A DNA stretch of 64,000 nt from an uncultured Clostridia bacterium (GTDB lineage: Bacteria; Bacillota; Clostridia; UBA1381). The translations under genes and the position numbers were made by a program. Shown one piece after another: positions 51,535 through 61,575 of the stretch. The DNA is taken from positions 1-64,000 of the forward strand of contig CAKSQL010000011.1 of assembly GCA_934486735.1 (NCBI GenBank), read 5' to 3'. Positions within the stretch are counted from its first letter, which is position 1. The number at the start of each line of letters is the position of its first letter. Below the pieces are notes generated by a model. That model did no database searches. It was given only the letters and a program-made list of their open reading frames with translations, and had not been told where the DNA came from.

Positions 51535-53748
51535 TTAAAACAGTGTCAGCTGCGGCGAATCGTCTTTTCTCAAAAAGCAGCCGACAGCAGGGATATTCTT
51601 GGTTTGATAGTGCTTGATATCGCTAAGCCCGCTTTCCTCGGCAGGGACTACCCTAACCATTTTTGCGCCCTTTCGCGTCAGTTTCATAACCTGCACGCCC
51701 TGGGTCGATTTTGTGGATTTGAGCGGAATATTCTCGCTTTCAAGCACAAGCACCTTATTGTTATCGGCAAACGCGGCAAGCGTTCTGTCGGCATCGAGTT
51801 TCATAACCGTGCAGACGGGCGACTTGTCGGAATACGCGCCGATAAGCTTTTTTCGGTTGGTTTTTGTCATATAATTCGAAAGCTCCACCTTTGCCATCTT
51901 TCCATTCTCAAATGCGAAAAGCATCATTCCGGCATAATCGCCCGTCACAACGGTGTAGATAACCCTCTCGTCCGGCTCAAGTCCCAAAAGTCCGGGCAGG
52001 TACTCGCCCATCGCGCTGACCTTTGCGTCGGGCAGGTCGTAGGTTTTCATCTTATAAACCGTTGATTTATCGGTGAAGAACAAAAGCTCGCTGACATTTG
52101 TACTTTCAATAGTCTGGAATATTTCGTCCCCCTCTTTAAGCTTATGCTCGGCGGTTGTGGAGCGCAGCGACAGAGCCGAAACCTTCTTTATATACCCCTC
52201 TCTCGTCACAAAAAGGGTCAGCGGATAATTCTCGATATGGTCGTCCTCGCGATATTCCTCGGTTTCGCCGCCGCTTATCAGCTCGGTTTTTCTTTCCTTG
52301 CCGTACTTTTTGGCAATCGCTTCCAATTGCTTTATAATAAGCTTTTTAATCTCGCGGTCGCTGCCCAAAATCTTTTGCAGCCCGGCAATGTCCTCCAGCA
52401 GCTTTTCAATCTCGGCGGTTCTGTTCAGAATATATTCGCGGTTCAAATTCCTCAGCTTAATATCCGCAACGTACTCCGCCTGGATTTGGTCAAGCTCGAA
52501 CCCCTGCATCAAGTTGGGAACAACGTCCTCCTCGCGCTCGGTGTGGCGGATTATGCTTATCGCCTTATCGATATCGAGCAGGATTTTCTTAAGTCCGGTC
52601 AGAAGATGCAGCTTTTCGCTCTTTTTGTCAATATCGTATTTTAAGCTGTTTTTGAGACACCCCATGCGGAATTTTGTCCACTCGGAGATTATCTCCTTTA
52701 CGCCGAGCACCATCGGCACATTCTTGATTAATATATTGAAATTGCAGCTGAAGCTGTCCTCGAGCGGAGTCATTTTGAAAAGCTTCAGCATGAGCGCGTC
52801 GGGATCGGTGCCGCGCTTTAAGTCGATTGTAATCTTAAAGCCTGCAAGTCCTGTCTCGTCGCGCGCGTCGGCAATTTCGCGCAGCTTGTTCGCCTTTATC
52901 AGGTCCATTATCTTCCCTATTATCGCCTCGCAGGTTGTGGAATAGGGAATCTCGGTTATTTCGATACAGTTGTTCTTTTGGTCGTAGCTGTATCTTGCTC
53001 TCATCCTAAAGCTGCCGCGCCCGGTTTTGTAAATCTCGCTCATCTGCTCCTTTGAATAGATAAGCCTTGCCCCCAAAGGGAAATCCGGCGCCGGCATATA
53101 TTCGATTATATCCGCGTTTTCGTCCTTTAAATATGCACAGGTTGCCGCGCAGACCTCTTTTAAATTAAACGAGCATATATTGCTCGCCATGCCGACCGCG
53201 ATGCCCTGGTTCGGGTTCACGAGTATATTCGGGAACGCCGCCGGCAGCAGCACCGGTTCTTTAAGCTCGCCGTCGTAGTTATCGACAAATCGGACAGTGT
53301 TTTTGTCTATGTCGCCGAACAGTTCGCGGCATATCGGCGCAAGCCGTACCTCGGTATATCTCGACGCGGCGAATGCCATATCGCGCGAATATTGCTTACC
53401 GAAGTTACCCTGAGACTCCACAAGCGGGTGCAAAAGCGCACCGTTGCCCTCGGTCAGACGCACCATTGTCTCATATATCGCCATATCTCCATGCGGATTC
53501 AGCTTCATGGTCTGACCCACAACATTGGCGGATTTTGTGAGCTTGCCGCCCAAAAGACCCATTTTGTACATGGTGTACAACAGCTTTCGGTGCGCCGGCT
53601 TGAGTCCGTCTATCTCGGGGATTGCACGCGAAACTATTACGCTCATCGCATAGGGCATATAGTTTTTTTCCAGAGTCTCGGTTATCGGCTGCTCCTCTAT
53701 CGGTGCAGGGATAAACTCCTCCTCCGGCTTTGATTTCTTTCTTGCCAT
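51535..53748 (-). CDS. parC: Topoisomerase IV / gyrase-like subunit A
   Basis: 737 residues, shorter than GyrA because the C-terminal beta-propeller is reduced. It breaks and rejoins DNA; the catalytic tyrosine is Tyr131 in AASRYTEVRL. Other marks are DGLKPAHRKLLYTMYKMGL, LNPHGDMAIYE and the GMASNICSFNLKE loop. At the position of the Ser that fluoroquinolones contact (Ser80/83 in E. coli ParC/GyrA) there is Met89. It follows parE by 21 bp, and the two proteins form the heterotetramer that unlinks daughter chromosomes. Confidence 0.93.
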   Translation of the reverse strand: MARKKSKPEEEFIPAPIEEQPITETLEKNYMPYAMSVIVSRAIPEIDGLKPAHRKLLYTMYKMGLLGGKLTKSANVVGQTMKLNPHGDMAIYETMVRLTEGNGALLHPLVESQGNFGKQYSRDMAFAASRYTEVRLAPICRELFGDIDKNTVRFVDNYDGELKEPVLLPAAFPNILVNPNQGIAVGMASNICSFNLKEVCAATCAYLKDENADIIEYMPAPDFPLGARLIYSKEQMSEIYKTGRGSFRMRARYSYDQKNNCIEITEIPYSTTCEAIIGKIMDLIKANKLREIADARDETGLAGFKITIDLKRGTDPDALMLKLFKMTPLEDSFSCNFNILIKNVPMVLGVKEIISEWTKFRMGCLKNSLKYDIDKKSEKLHLLTGLKKILLDIDKAISIIRHTEREEDVVPNLMQGFELDQIQAEYVADIKLRNLNREYILNRTAEIEKLLEDIAGLQKILGSDREIKKLIIKQLEAIAKKYGKERKTELISGGETEEYREDDHIENYPLTLFVTREGYIKKVSALSLRSTTAEHKLKEGDEIFQTIESTNVSELLFFTDKSTVYKMKTYDLPDAKVSAMGEYLPGLLGLEPDERVIYTVVTGDYAGMMLFAFENGKMAKVELSNYMTKTNRKKLIGAYSDKSPVCTVMKLDADRTLAAFADNNKVLVLESENIPLKSTKSTQGVQVMKLTRKGAKMVRVVPAEESGLSDIKHYQTKNIPAVGCFLRKDDSPQLTLF

Positions 53749-53769
53749 TTATCTCACCTCTCTCGCTCG

Positions 53770-55788
53770 TCAGCTTAAATCAAGCATTTCCATATAATAT
53801 CCGCCGTTCTCGGCAATAAAATCCTTTCGGCTTTGCAGATTGTCGCCCAAAAGCACGTCGAACATCGCCGCGGTGCGCTCCACGTTCTCGGGAGTGACCT
53901 TGATAAGCCGCCGCGTCGCCGGGTGCATGGTGGTGAGACTCATCATCTCGGGCTGGTTTTCGCCCAGACCCTTGCTCCGCTTTATTTCAAACTCGTCCTT
54001 TTCCTTTGAAAGTCCGCTCTCCACAAGCTCCGCCACCTTTTTGTCCTTTTCCGCATCGGTGTATGCAAAGAGCTTTTCGCCCTTGCGCTTGGTTTTTAAA
54101 ATCGATATTTCATAAAGCGGTGACTCGGCGATGTAGACCTTGCCTTCCTCAATCAATGTCGGCATGAGACGGTATATCATTGTCAGCACAAGCGTGCGGA
54201 TCTGAAAGCCGTCCACGTCGGCATCGGTGCAGATTATAACCTTGTCCCATCTGAGATTGTCGAGCGAGAATGTCTCCGCGCTCTTGTTATGCTTTGATTT
54301 TATCTCGATTCCGCAGCCGAGAACCTTTACCAAATCCAGTATTACATCGCTTTTGAAAATTTTTGCCAAATCCGCCTTTAAGCAGTTCAGAATTTTACCT
54401 CTGATTGGCATAATCGCCTGGAAATCGGGGTTTCGCGCCAGCTTGCACGAGCCCAAAGCCGAGTCGCCCTCCACGATGTAGACCTCGCGCTTTGACTTGT
54501 CGCGGCTTCGGCAGTCGACAAATTTATCCACGCGGTTTGTCACGTCCATTGTCCCGGTCAGCTTTTTCTTGACGTCTATTCTGACTTTCTCGGCGTTTTC
54601 TCTCGAGCGCTTGTTTACCAAAACCTGGTTGGTAATCTTCTCCGCGTCCGCCTTGTTCTCGATAAAGTAAACCTCCAGCTGATGGCGCAGGAACTCGGTC
54701 ATCGCCTCCTGGATAAACTTGTTGTTTATCGCCTTTTTGGTTTGGTTTTCGTAGCTTGTCTGGGTCGAGAATGAGTTTATAACCAATGCAAGACAGTCGG
54801 CAACGTCGGTGAAGTTTATTTTGCTTTCGTTCTTGTTATATTTTCCGTTCTGCTTCAGATAGTGGTCTATCGCATATACAAACGCGTTTCTGACCGCCTT
54901 GTCCGGCGAGCCGCCATGCTCGAGCCAGCTTGAGTTGTGGTAGTATTCCAAAAGGTTGACGGTGGCAGAAAAGCAGAATGCAATCTGCATCTTCACCTTG
55001 TATTCCGGCTTGTCCTCGCGGTCGCGGCCCTTTCGCTCCGCGTCCCACACCTCGATTGTGGTAAAGCCTTTGTCCCCGACCTTTTCCTTTAAATAGTCCA
55101 CAATCCCGTTCTCGTAGTAGTATTCGAACATCTGCATGCCGTCCTCTGTCTCGTTGTAGAGGATGAATTTGATTCCGGCATTTGTCATTGCCTGCTTTTC
55201 GAGCATGTCGGAGAAGTACTCGAGCGGTATATCTATATCGGTGAATACCTCGCGGTCGGGTCGCCACCGCACCGTCGAACCGGTTTTTGTGCTTTGGGTC
55301 GGCGCTTTTTTAAGTCCGCCGATGTTCTTTCCCTTTTCAAAATGCAGGGTGAAAACCGTCTTGTCGCGCACAACCTCAACGTCCATATATTCCGAGCTGT
55401 ATTGCGTTGCGCACGCGCCGAGCCCGTTTAAGCCGAGACTGTATTCGTACATGCCGCCGTCGTTGTTGTTGTACTTTCCGCCGGCATAAAGCTCGCAATA
55501 AACAAGCTCCCAGTTGTAGCGCTGCTCCTTTTGGTTGAAGTCGAGAGGGATTCCGCGGCCATGATCGCGCACTTCGATTGACTTGTCCAAAAAGCGCGTC
55601 ACCTCGATGATTTTTCCGTAACCCTCGCGCGCCTCGTCAATCGCGTTTGAAAGTATCTCAAAAAAAGAATGACAGCAACCGTCCAGCCCGTCCGAGCCGA
55701 AAATTACCGCCGGACGCTTGCGGACACGTTCCTCGTCCTTTAATAGCGTCAGGCTGTCGTTGTCATACGATTCCTTTTTCTTGGGCAT
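53770..55788 (-). CDS. parE: Topoisomerase IV / gyrase-like subunit B (ATPase)
   Basis: 672 residues from ATG 55788 (AAAGGA 10 bp upstream; ATG 55797 is an alternative directly next to it). The GHKL ATPase part has EILSNAIDEA and EVRDHGRGIPLDF; the TOPRIM part has VEGDSALGSCK and ICTDADVDGFQIRTL; QPEMMSLTTMHPATRRL closes the protein. It powers strand passage by ParC. It is first in parE-parC-tagA. Confidence 0.93.
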   Translation of the reverse strand: MPKKKESYDNDSLTLLKDEERVRKRPAVIFGSDGLDGCCHSFFEILSNAIDEAREGYGKIIEVTRFLDKSIEVRDHGRGIPLDFNQKEQRYNWELVYCELYAGGKYNNNDGGMYEYSLGLNGLGACATQYSSEYMDVEVVRDKTVFTLHFEKGKNIGGLKKAPTQSTKTGSTVRWRPDREVFTDIDIPLEYFSDMLEKQAMTNAGIKFILYNETEDGMQMFEYYYENGIVDYLKEKVGDKGFTTIEVWDAERKGRDREDKPEYKVKMQIAFCFSATVNLLEYYHNSSWLEHGGSPDKAVRNAFVYAIDHYLKQNGKYNKNESKINFTDVADCLALVINSFSTQTSYENQTKKAINNKFIQEAMTEFLRHQLEVYFIENKADAEKITNQVLVNKRSRENAEKVRIDVKKKLTGTMDVTNRVDKFVDCRSRDKSKREVYIVEGDSALGSCKLARNPDFQAIMPIRGKILNCLKADLAKIFKSDVILDLVKVLGCGIEIKSKHNKSAETFSLDNLRWDKVIICTDADVDGFQIRTLVLTMIYRLMPTLIEEGKVYIAESPLYEISILKTKRKGEKLFAYTDAEKDKKVAELVESGLSKEKDEFEIKRSKGLGENQPEMMSLTTMHPATRRLIKVTPENVERTAAMFDVLLGDNLQSRKDFIAENGGYYMEMLDLS

Positions 55789-55850
55789 CTTTTTCATTCC
55801 TTTCGGTTCTTTATAGGAATTGCAATTTCCTACAGTATTATCCACTATAC

Positions 55851-55880
55851 ATTATACTATTAAATGTACCCTTTTGTCAA
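55851..55880 (-). promoter_or_regulatory. Promoter of parE-parC
   Basis: On the minus strand TTGACA (55875-55880), 18 bp, TATAAT (55851-55856). An imperfect palindrome GGAATTGCAATTTCC lies at 55816-55830 in the leader. Confidence 0.82.
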
Positions 55881-56154
55881 ATTTCTTTTTTAAAAATTTT
55901 CCCAAATCGTATTTTTTACCGAATTTTGGCGAATTTTTCGAACGTTTTTTCGTAATTTTCCCGAAATCTGTTGACATTTTTTATATTTTACGGTATACTT
56001 CAAATATAAACTCGATTTGATGAAAAAAAAAAGCAAAACCGCCGCCTGATTCCCTTTTACAATTATGTTACAATTGCCACCGCCCATTGACAAGACTTTC
56101 CTGCAATGATATAATACCTCTCGACAAACAAAATTAAAAATCCGAGGCGATATC

Positions 56155-57369
56155 ATGACAGAACAAAAGAGAAAAATCACGCCAAAGGGACTGATGCTTT
56201 TGGGCGCGGTTTCGTATTTCGCGAGCTACCTCACGCGCGTGAACCTGAGCGCGGTTATCGAGGAGTTATCCACGCAAAATATACTTTCAAAGGACATTCT
56301 TGCGCTTGCAATCACCTGCAACATGATTATCTACGGCGCAGGTCTCGCAATTGCAGGCATTTTAACCAACAAATTTCAGCCGAAGCGGCTTTTATTCACA
56401 AGCCTTGTCGCTGCTGCTCTGATGAATCTTATAATTCCTTTCAATCATTTTCTCGGCAGCGGGTCGGTCGTTGCCGCGTGGAGCATAAACGGCTTTGCGC
56501 AGGCGCTGATGTGGCCGGCTCTTATCAAGACTTTTTTGCAATATATGAACCCGGAAGAATACGAAACGGCGATATTCGCGGTCAGTATCGGCAGCGGAGC
56601 GGGCTCAATGCTTACATATCTTTTTGCGTCGGTATATTCATCGCATTTCGGCAAAAACGGATGGACATTCAATTTCTTTATTCCTGCCGCCTTTGCATTT
56701 ATTCTCGGCTTTGTGTGGCTTTTTTACGACTGCCGCGTCGACATGTCAAAGCCCAAAAAATCATCCGAAAAATCAAATTCAAAAATTTTCACTCCGGCAA
56801 TCGCGGCAATCGCTCTTGCAATCGTGATTCATGGCATACTCCGCGACGGCATAACCACCTGGATGCCTACATATATTAATGAAGTTTTCCGCCTCGGCGC
56901 AGGAATTTCGATTTTGTCCGGCGTGGCGCTTCCGCTGTTCGGAATCGCGACATCGTGGCTCAGCGTCCGCATTATCCGAAAGCTCAAAAACCCGATTCTC
57001 TCCGCGTCGCTGATTTTCGCGGTCGCCTCCCTGTTCTGCATAGCGCTCAGAATTTTCAGCGGCAATATGGTAATCGCAATCGCAAGCATGGCAATGATTG
57101 TCGGCTGCATGAACGGCGTGAATATGATGCTGGTCAGCATGGTTCCGAAGGTCTATGCCCCTGCCGGAAAGGGCGCAATGCTCTCGGGAATTTTAAACGC
57201 GTTCACATTTCTCGGCAGCGCGCTTTCGATTTACGGAGTTGTGCTTTTCTCGGACGCTTTCGGATGGATGCCGACAGTGTCGCTTTGGGCAGGGATATCG
57301 GTGCTCGGCACATTGATATGCATCGCGGTGTTGGCAAAGGAAAAAACGAAATTCGACCCCAAATTTTAA
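56155..57369 (+). CDS. MFS transporter (GlpT/UhpC-like)
   Basis: 404 residues with about 12 membrane helices and the cytoplasmic loop GILTNKFQPKRLLF between helices 2 and 3. The N-terminal YFASYLTRVNLSAVI recalls organophosphate:phosphate antiporters and hexuronate carriers. The cargo is unknown; the adjacent sialidase-fold gene suggests a sugar or sugar acid. The ribosome binding site is weak (CGAGGCG) and there is no signal sequence beyond the first helix. Confidence 0.87.
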   Translation: MTEQKRKITPKGLMLLGAVSYFASYLTRVNLSAVIEELSTQNILSKDILALAITCNMIIYGAGLAIAGILTNKFQPKRLLFTSLVAAALMNLIIPFNHFLGSGSVVAAWSINGFAQALMWPALIKTFLQYMNPEEYETAIFAVSIGSGAGSMLTYLFASVYSSHFGKNGWTFNFFIPAAFAFILGFVWLFYDCRVDMSKPKKSSEKSNSKIFTPAIAAIALAIVIHGILRDGITTWMPTYINEVFRLGAGISILSGVALPLFGIATSWLSVRIIRKLKNPILSASLIFAVASLFCIALRIFSGNMVIAIASMAMIVGCMNGVNMMLVSMVPKVYAPAGKGAMLSGILNAFTFLGSALSIYGVVLFSDAFGWMPTVSLWAGISVLGTLICIAVLAKEKTKFDPKF

Positions 57370-57420
57370 AACGGCGGTGTGCCGAAATTCATAATCACTT
57401 TTGAAAGGTTGGTAAACATG

Positions 57421-58713
57421 AAAATCAAAATCGGAGAAAAAATACCCATCGTCCGCGGAATCCGCCCCGAGGAGGGCATGTGGGGACCGTACCAGTTCGT
57501 CACTCCGTACAACGCGGACGGCAAAATCGTTGTATCGATACACACGGGCGAGGACTCAATCAAGACCTACGGCGACGGCAAGCTTTGGTTTGTGAGCAGC
57601 GACAAGGGCGAAACATGGGAGGAGACCTCCCCCGACATCATCGCCGACTGCGGCTTAAAGCTCCCGAACGGCGACACAATCACATTCCCCCGGGTCTCGG
57701 CAATCGATGTCAGCAGCTACAAAATCCCCAATTTTGTGTCCCTGACTCCGGGAACGGATTATTCAAAAAAGGCGGAGGAGGGCACATTTCCTCAGCAGGA
57801 CGGCGTAACCTCGCATTTCGGGACAGTTATCCGCGCTTACAATGCCGACCGCCTGCCCGATTCGCTCAGCGAGAAAAAGTGGTATATGATTCGAAAAACC
57901 GCGGACGGCGAGGTCAGAGAGGAGTATTGCAAGCTCGAATGGCCGTATCTCACGCGCGTGGTCTTCTCGGACTATTGCCTTAACGACCCGCACATGAAAG
58001 GACTTTTCCCGACCGGCGTGCCGAAAATCGGTCCGGACGGAGCAATCTGGATAACCGCTTTCTCGGGCGAGGGTCACATAGACCCCGAGACCAAGCAATA
58101 CAGTCCCTATTACTCGGCAGAGCTGTTCCGCTCCACCGACAACGGCTGCACATTCAAGCAATACGCGCACATGGAATATCCGGCGGACGGGCACAAATAT
58201 CCGTACTTGAGCGGCGGCTTCTCCGACAACGATATCGCATTTTTTGATGACGGCTCAATCTGCTGGTTCATGCGCTCGGCATGGTTCGGCTCGACCGGGC
58301 GCGAGTGGGCGCCGATGTACATGTCGCGCTCCGTTGACATGGGCAAAACCTGGTCCGCACCCGAGGAATTTTCCTTTACCGGAGTATATCCGAGCCTGTG
58401 CCGCCTTGACTGCGGCGTGACGCTTTTGTGCTTTGCGCGCCCCGGCATGTTCGTCACCGCCTGCCCCAACGGCGACAGCACAAAATGGATTGAACCGATT
58501 GAACTTATGACCCCCGGCGACCGCTCCGGCCTTGCGAATATAAAGAAATATCCGCCCGATTTCCACGACTGGGACGGCGCGTGCAACAACTGCGTACTGC
58601 TCCCGGCGGACGAAAACAGCGCGCTGATATTCAACACCGATTTCTATTTCCCGGATGGGGACGGCGTGAAACGCAAAACTCCGTTCTGTCAGCGGATAAC
58701 GGTCGAAATGTAA
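57421..58713 (+). CDS. Sialidase-fold (BNR-repeat) protein, possible exo-glycosidase
   Basis: 430 residues from ATG 57421 (GAAAGG 9 bp upstream), no signal peptide. Asp-boxes S-x-D-x-G-x-T-W occur at about 60-67 (SSDKGETWEE), mid-protein (STDNGCTF) and late (SVDMGKTWSA), marking a six-bladed propeller. An R-G-I-R near the N-terminus could hold the first of the substrate-binding arginines. It starts 52 bp after the MFS gene, so it likely acts inside the cell on an imported glycoside. It could also be a non-hydrolytic relative. Confidence 0.75.
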   Translation, partial: KIKIGEKIPIVRGIRPEEGMWGPYQFVTPYNADGKIVVSIHTGEDSIKTYGDGKLWFVSSDKGETWEETSPDIIADCGLKLPNGDTITFPRVSAIDVSSYKIPNFVSLTPGTDYSKKAEEGTFPQQDGVTSHFGTVIRAYNADRLPDSLSEKKWYMIRKTADGEVREEYCKLEWPYLTRVVFSDYCLNDPHMKGLFPTGVPKIGPDGAIWITAFSGEGHIDPETKQYSPYYSAELFRSTDNGCTFKQYAHMEYPADGHKYPYLSGGFSDNDIAFFDDGSICWFMRSAWFGSTGREWAPMYMSRSVDMGKTWSAPEEFSFTGVYPSLCRLDCGVTLLCFARPGMFVTACPNGDSTKWIEPIELMTPGDRSGLANIKKYPPDFHDWDGACNNCVLLPADENSALIFNTDFYFPDGDGVKRKTPFCQRITVEM

Positions 58714-58730
58714 AAATCCGAAACATAAAA

Positions 58731-58764
58731 GCGCCGTACTCACACACCCGTACGGCGCTTTTTT
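58731..58764. terminator. Terminator after the sialidase-fold gene
   Basis: GCGCCGTAC and GTACGGCGC form a 9-bp stem around a 10-nt loop, with AAAA before and TTTTTT after, so it may serve both strands. Confidence 0.9.
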
Positions 58765-58832
58765 ATGTAACTGCAATACAAATTTTAACCTGCTTTTGCC
58801 GCCAAACCGCGCATAAAACGCACCCGACAGTG

Positions 58833-60227
58833 TCACTGCCGCAGATATTTTTTGTATACTTTGCTCCTTTTATACTTTTCGCTTTCCGACATCTTTTTTG
58901 TGTCCCTTTTTTCAAAGAAATCCATCGTCAGCCTTTCTGCCTCCGGGGCGAGAGCAACCACCGCGGCGAGGTTCGGCAATGCCATAAACGCATTCAATGT
59001 ATCGGAAATTTCCCAAACGGCGCAGGATTCGGCAACACAGCCGAAAAAGCATGCCGAGACGTACAGCACCCGATAAATCGGAATTTTCCCCTTGCCGAAA
59101 GCGTATTCGACGCACCTTTCGCCATAGTAATACCAGGCTATCACCGAGGCGAACGCAAACAGCGCAAGTCCGACCCCGACAGCCCTGCCGCCTCCGTCAA
59201 ACGCGCGTGAAAATGCCGTCTGAGCCGCTATATCGCCGCCCAAATTCTCCGTCCACACTCCCGATGAAATTATCACCAATGCGGTCACGCTGCACATCAC
59301 AATCGTGTCGAAAAACACTTCGAACGCGCCGCACATGCCCTGTCTCGACGGGTGGTCGGTGTCCGCCGCCGCGTGCGCTATCGGTGCGCTGCCGAGTCCT
59401 GCTTCATTGGTGAAAAGCCCGCGCGCAACGCCTATCCGAGCCGCGTACATCACTGCCGCGCCCGAGAATCCGCCGATCGGGGCGGCATCGGAAAATGCGC
59501 ATCGGAAAATCAGCATGACCGAGTCTAAAAGCTTATCCGAGTTTACCCAAAGCACAGCCGCCGCCGACACAAAATAAAATACCGCCATGAACGGAACAAG
59601 CAGCTCTGCCGCAGCAAAAATCCGCCTTGCTCCGCCCATAAGCACCATGCCGACCGCCGCCGAAAGCACAATTCCCGATATCCACCGCTCTGTCCCGAAC
59701 GAGCTGTACAAGCCTGCCGCAAGCGAATTTGCCTGAACCGCGTTACCGATTCCGAACGAGCTTGCCGCCGCGAAAATGCAAAACAAATACGCCGCTCCCC
59801 TGCCCCCGAACGCCTTTGGGATATAGTACATCGGTCCGCCCAAAAGTTCACCCGTCTCGCTCCTCTGCCGATACCGCACCGCCAATGTGACCTCGGAATA
59901 TTTAATCACCATGCCGAAAAGCGCCGACACCCACATCCAAAACACCGCGCCGGGCCCTCCGAGCGATATCGCCACCGCAACGCCTGCGATATTTCCTGTC
60001 CCCACCGTTGCCGCAAGAGCCGCCGAGACCGCCGCAAAGGGTGATACTCCCTCTTTTGTGTCCCTCTTTTTGAAAAATCCTTTTATAACCGACACTATTA
60101 TAAAAATAAGCTTTCGAAAAATTATGCCGCGCGTTTTAATCGTGAGATATACCCCTGCCGCGAGCATAAAAATCATCATGGGAATCCCCCACAAAATCCT
60201 TTCGTTAAGCAGTCTTATGACTTCCAT
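58833..60227 (-). CDS. AGCS-family sodium:alanine/glycine symporter
   Basis: 464 residues with about 11 membrane helices. The family signature GTGNIAGVAVAISLGGPGAVFWMW is at about 76-100, followed by GMVIKYSEVTLAVRYR and GPMYYIPKA. ACGGAGG lies 4 bp before ATG 60227. It imports alanine or glycine with sodium. It stands alone. Confidence 0.94.
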   Translation of the reverse strand: MEVIRLLNERILWGIPMMIFMLAAGVYLTIKTRGIIFRKLIFIIVSVIKGFFKKRDTKEGVSPFAAVSAALAATVGTGNIAGVAVAISLGGPGAVFWMWVSALFGMVIKYSEVTLAVRYRQRSETGELLGGPMYYIPKAFGGRGAAYLFCIFAAASSFGIGNAVQANSLAAGLYSSFGTERWISGIVLSAAVGMVLMGGARRIFAAAELLVPFMAVFYFVSAAAVLWVNSDKLLDSVMLIFRCAFSDAAPIGGFSGAAVMYAARIGVARGLFTNEAGLGSAPIAHAAADTDHPSRQGMCGAFEVFFDTIVMCSVTALVIISSGVWTENLGGDIAAQTAFSRAFDGGGRAVGVGLALFAFASVIAWYYYGERCVEYAFGKGKIPIYRVLYVSACFFGCVAESCAVWEISDTLNAFMALPNLAAVVALAPEAERLTMDFFEKRDTKKMSESEKYKRSKVYKKYLRQ

Positions 60228-60442
60228 TCCGACCTCCGTTTTGCACCGTTCAAGGCTTAATTTTCAGCATTTTTTGCCGCACTGCCCGAGATTTGTTTTG
60301 CCGTCCTCCGCCGCCCGAGTTTTTCGACGCCCTCCGCTCGCCGCTCAGGCTTTTTTCCGCCGCCATCTGTCCCCCTGCCGCGCTTTAAGGCAACGTGAAA
60401 AACGCACCGTTCTCGCATGGCGTGCCGTTTTTTGTGTCCCTG
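60228..60442. other. Intergenic region without a recognised element
   Basis: A GC-rich stretch of 215 bp between two minus-strand genes. I see no glycine-riboswitch-like motifs ahead of the symporter and only weak hairpins. A T-rich segment near 60430 could be part of the deacetylase terminator read from the other side. Confidence 0.3.
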
Positions 60443-61306
60443 TCACATCTCATTTAATATCTGTTCAACACTTCTCGTATCCGTCCTTATGCACCGTTTT
60501 AAAAGGAAAAGACACTCGGGGTCATCGGTGATATAATTCATGCCCTCGCCGCAGGAAAGCGTTGCCGAAAAGCCGATTTCTTTCAGATAATCGCAGGATT
60601 CAAGGCTTATGCTCCCAAACGGATATGTAAACACATTCGGGACATATCCCAAATTCTCTCCGCACGCTTTCTGCATCCTTTCCACGTCCGAAACAAATTC
60701 GCTGCGGTAATGCTCGGAGGATTCGCCCTTTATTTTATGTGTCCCCTTTCTCTTTCCGAGCGAATGCATATTATACGAATGGTTTTGTATTTCCACCCTG
60801 CCCGAGTCGATAACCTCGCGCACATTCTTCCACGACATGTATGCATAATTTGGATTCTCGTCCGGCGAGTCGGAAAACCTTTGCGTATACTCGCCCACAA
60901 TCGAAATGACCGCCTTTTGATTATATTTTTCCAAAAGCGGCAGAATATAAGTCTCGTTGTTCAAATGCCCGTCGTCAAAGGTGAGGACAATCGGCTTTGG
61001 CGGCAGCTCCTTTCCGCTCTTGACATAATCAATCACATCGCTCATAAAAACCGCGGTGTAGCCGCTGCTCTGCAAAAACTTCAAATCCTGCTCAAACGCG
61101 TCGGGCGTTATCACATACTTTCCGCTTTTCGATGTGTCCTTCAAAACGCTGTGGTACATGATAATCGGCAGCGCCAAGCCGTCCTGCACATCGCCTGCCG
61201 TCGTCACCGCCTTTTCCACCGACGCAGCCGCCGCAAGCACAGCCAGAACCGCCGCAAACACAAGCACAAGCGTTTTCATCCGAACAGTTACAAATCTCAC
61301 AATCAC
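60443..61306 (-). CDS. Secreted or membrane-anchored polysaccharide deacetylase
   Basis: 287 residues from GTG 61306, with AAAGGA 4 bp upstream. An N-terminal hydrophobic segment (about 10-28) is a signal or anchor. The carbohydrate esterase 4 fold follows with LTFDDGH (catalytic base and metal Asp), the metal histidines in QNHSYNMHS and PNVFTYPFGS. It resembles PdaA/YheN-type enzymes that remove acetyl groups from peptidoglycan or other surface glycans. Confidence 0.9.
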   Translation of the reverse strand: MIVRFVTVRMKTLVLVFAAVLAVLAAAASVEKAVTTAGDVQDGLALPIIMYHSVLKDTSKSGKYVITPDAFEQDLKFLQSSGYTAVFMSDVIDYVKSGKELPPKPIVLTFDDGHLNNETYILPLLEKYNQKAVISIVGEYTQRFSDSPDENPNYAYMSWKNVREVIDSGRVEIQNHSYNMHSLGKRKGTHKIKGESSEHYRSEFVSDVERMQKACGENLGYVPNVFTYPFGSISLESCDYLKEIGFSATLSCGEGMNYITDDPECLFLLKRCIRTDTRSVEQILNEM

Positions 61307-61426
61307 TCATTCCTTTCCCCAAAAACGGGCATATTTTCTCTTAAAAAATTAATATTCCGCCGCCCTCTTTTTAATGCCGATAAGCACGTCCGAATAAAAT
61401 TTTTTTATTAAATTTTGCCAAAACTA

Positions 61427-61455
61427 TTGACTTTTTCGGAATTTTGTGGTATAAT
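61427..61455 (+). promoter_or_regulatory. Promoter of the phage-like gene block
   Basis: TTGACT (61427-61432), 17 bp, TATAAT (61450-61455). The GTG start of the first gene is 120 bp downstream. Confidence 0.82.
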
Positions 61456-61456
61456 A

Positions 61457-61470
61457 CGAACATACATTCG
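61457..61470 (+). promoter_or_regulatory. Candidate LexA (SOS) box
   Basis: CGAACATACATTCG directly follows the -10 box, where a bound repressor would block initiation. It resembles the Gram-positive LexA/DinR site CGAACRNRYGTTCG with one half-site mismatch (ATTCG for GTTCG). Confidence 0.55.
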
Positions 61471-61575
61471 AATGATACTTTTTCCGGCCGGAACAGAGGA
61501 CAAGACAAAGCGTGCGGATGGATTTTTGCACATTGTCAAGACTCATGGAATAACACCTACGTAAGGAGGACGGAC

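Noticed and set aside
60228..60442. Glycine riboswitch ahead of the alanine/glycine symporter
   Set aside because: The characteristic conserved GGAGAG and GAAGGGG blocks are not present.
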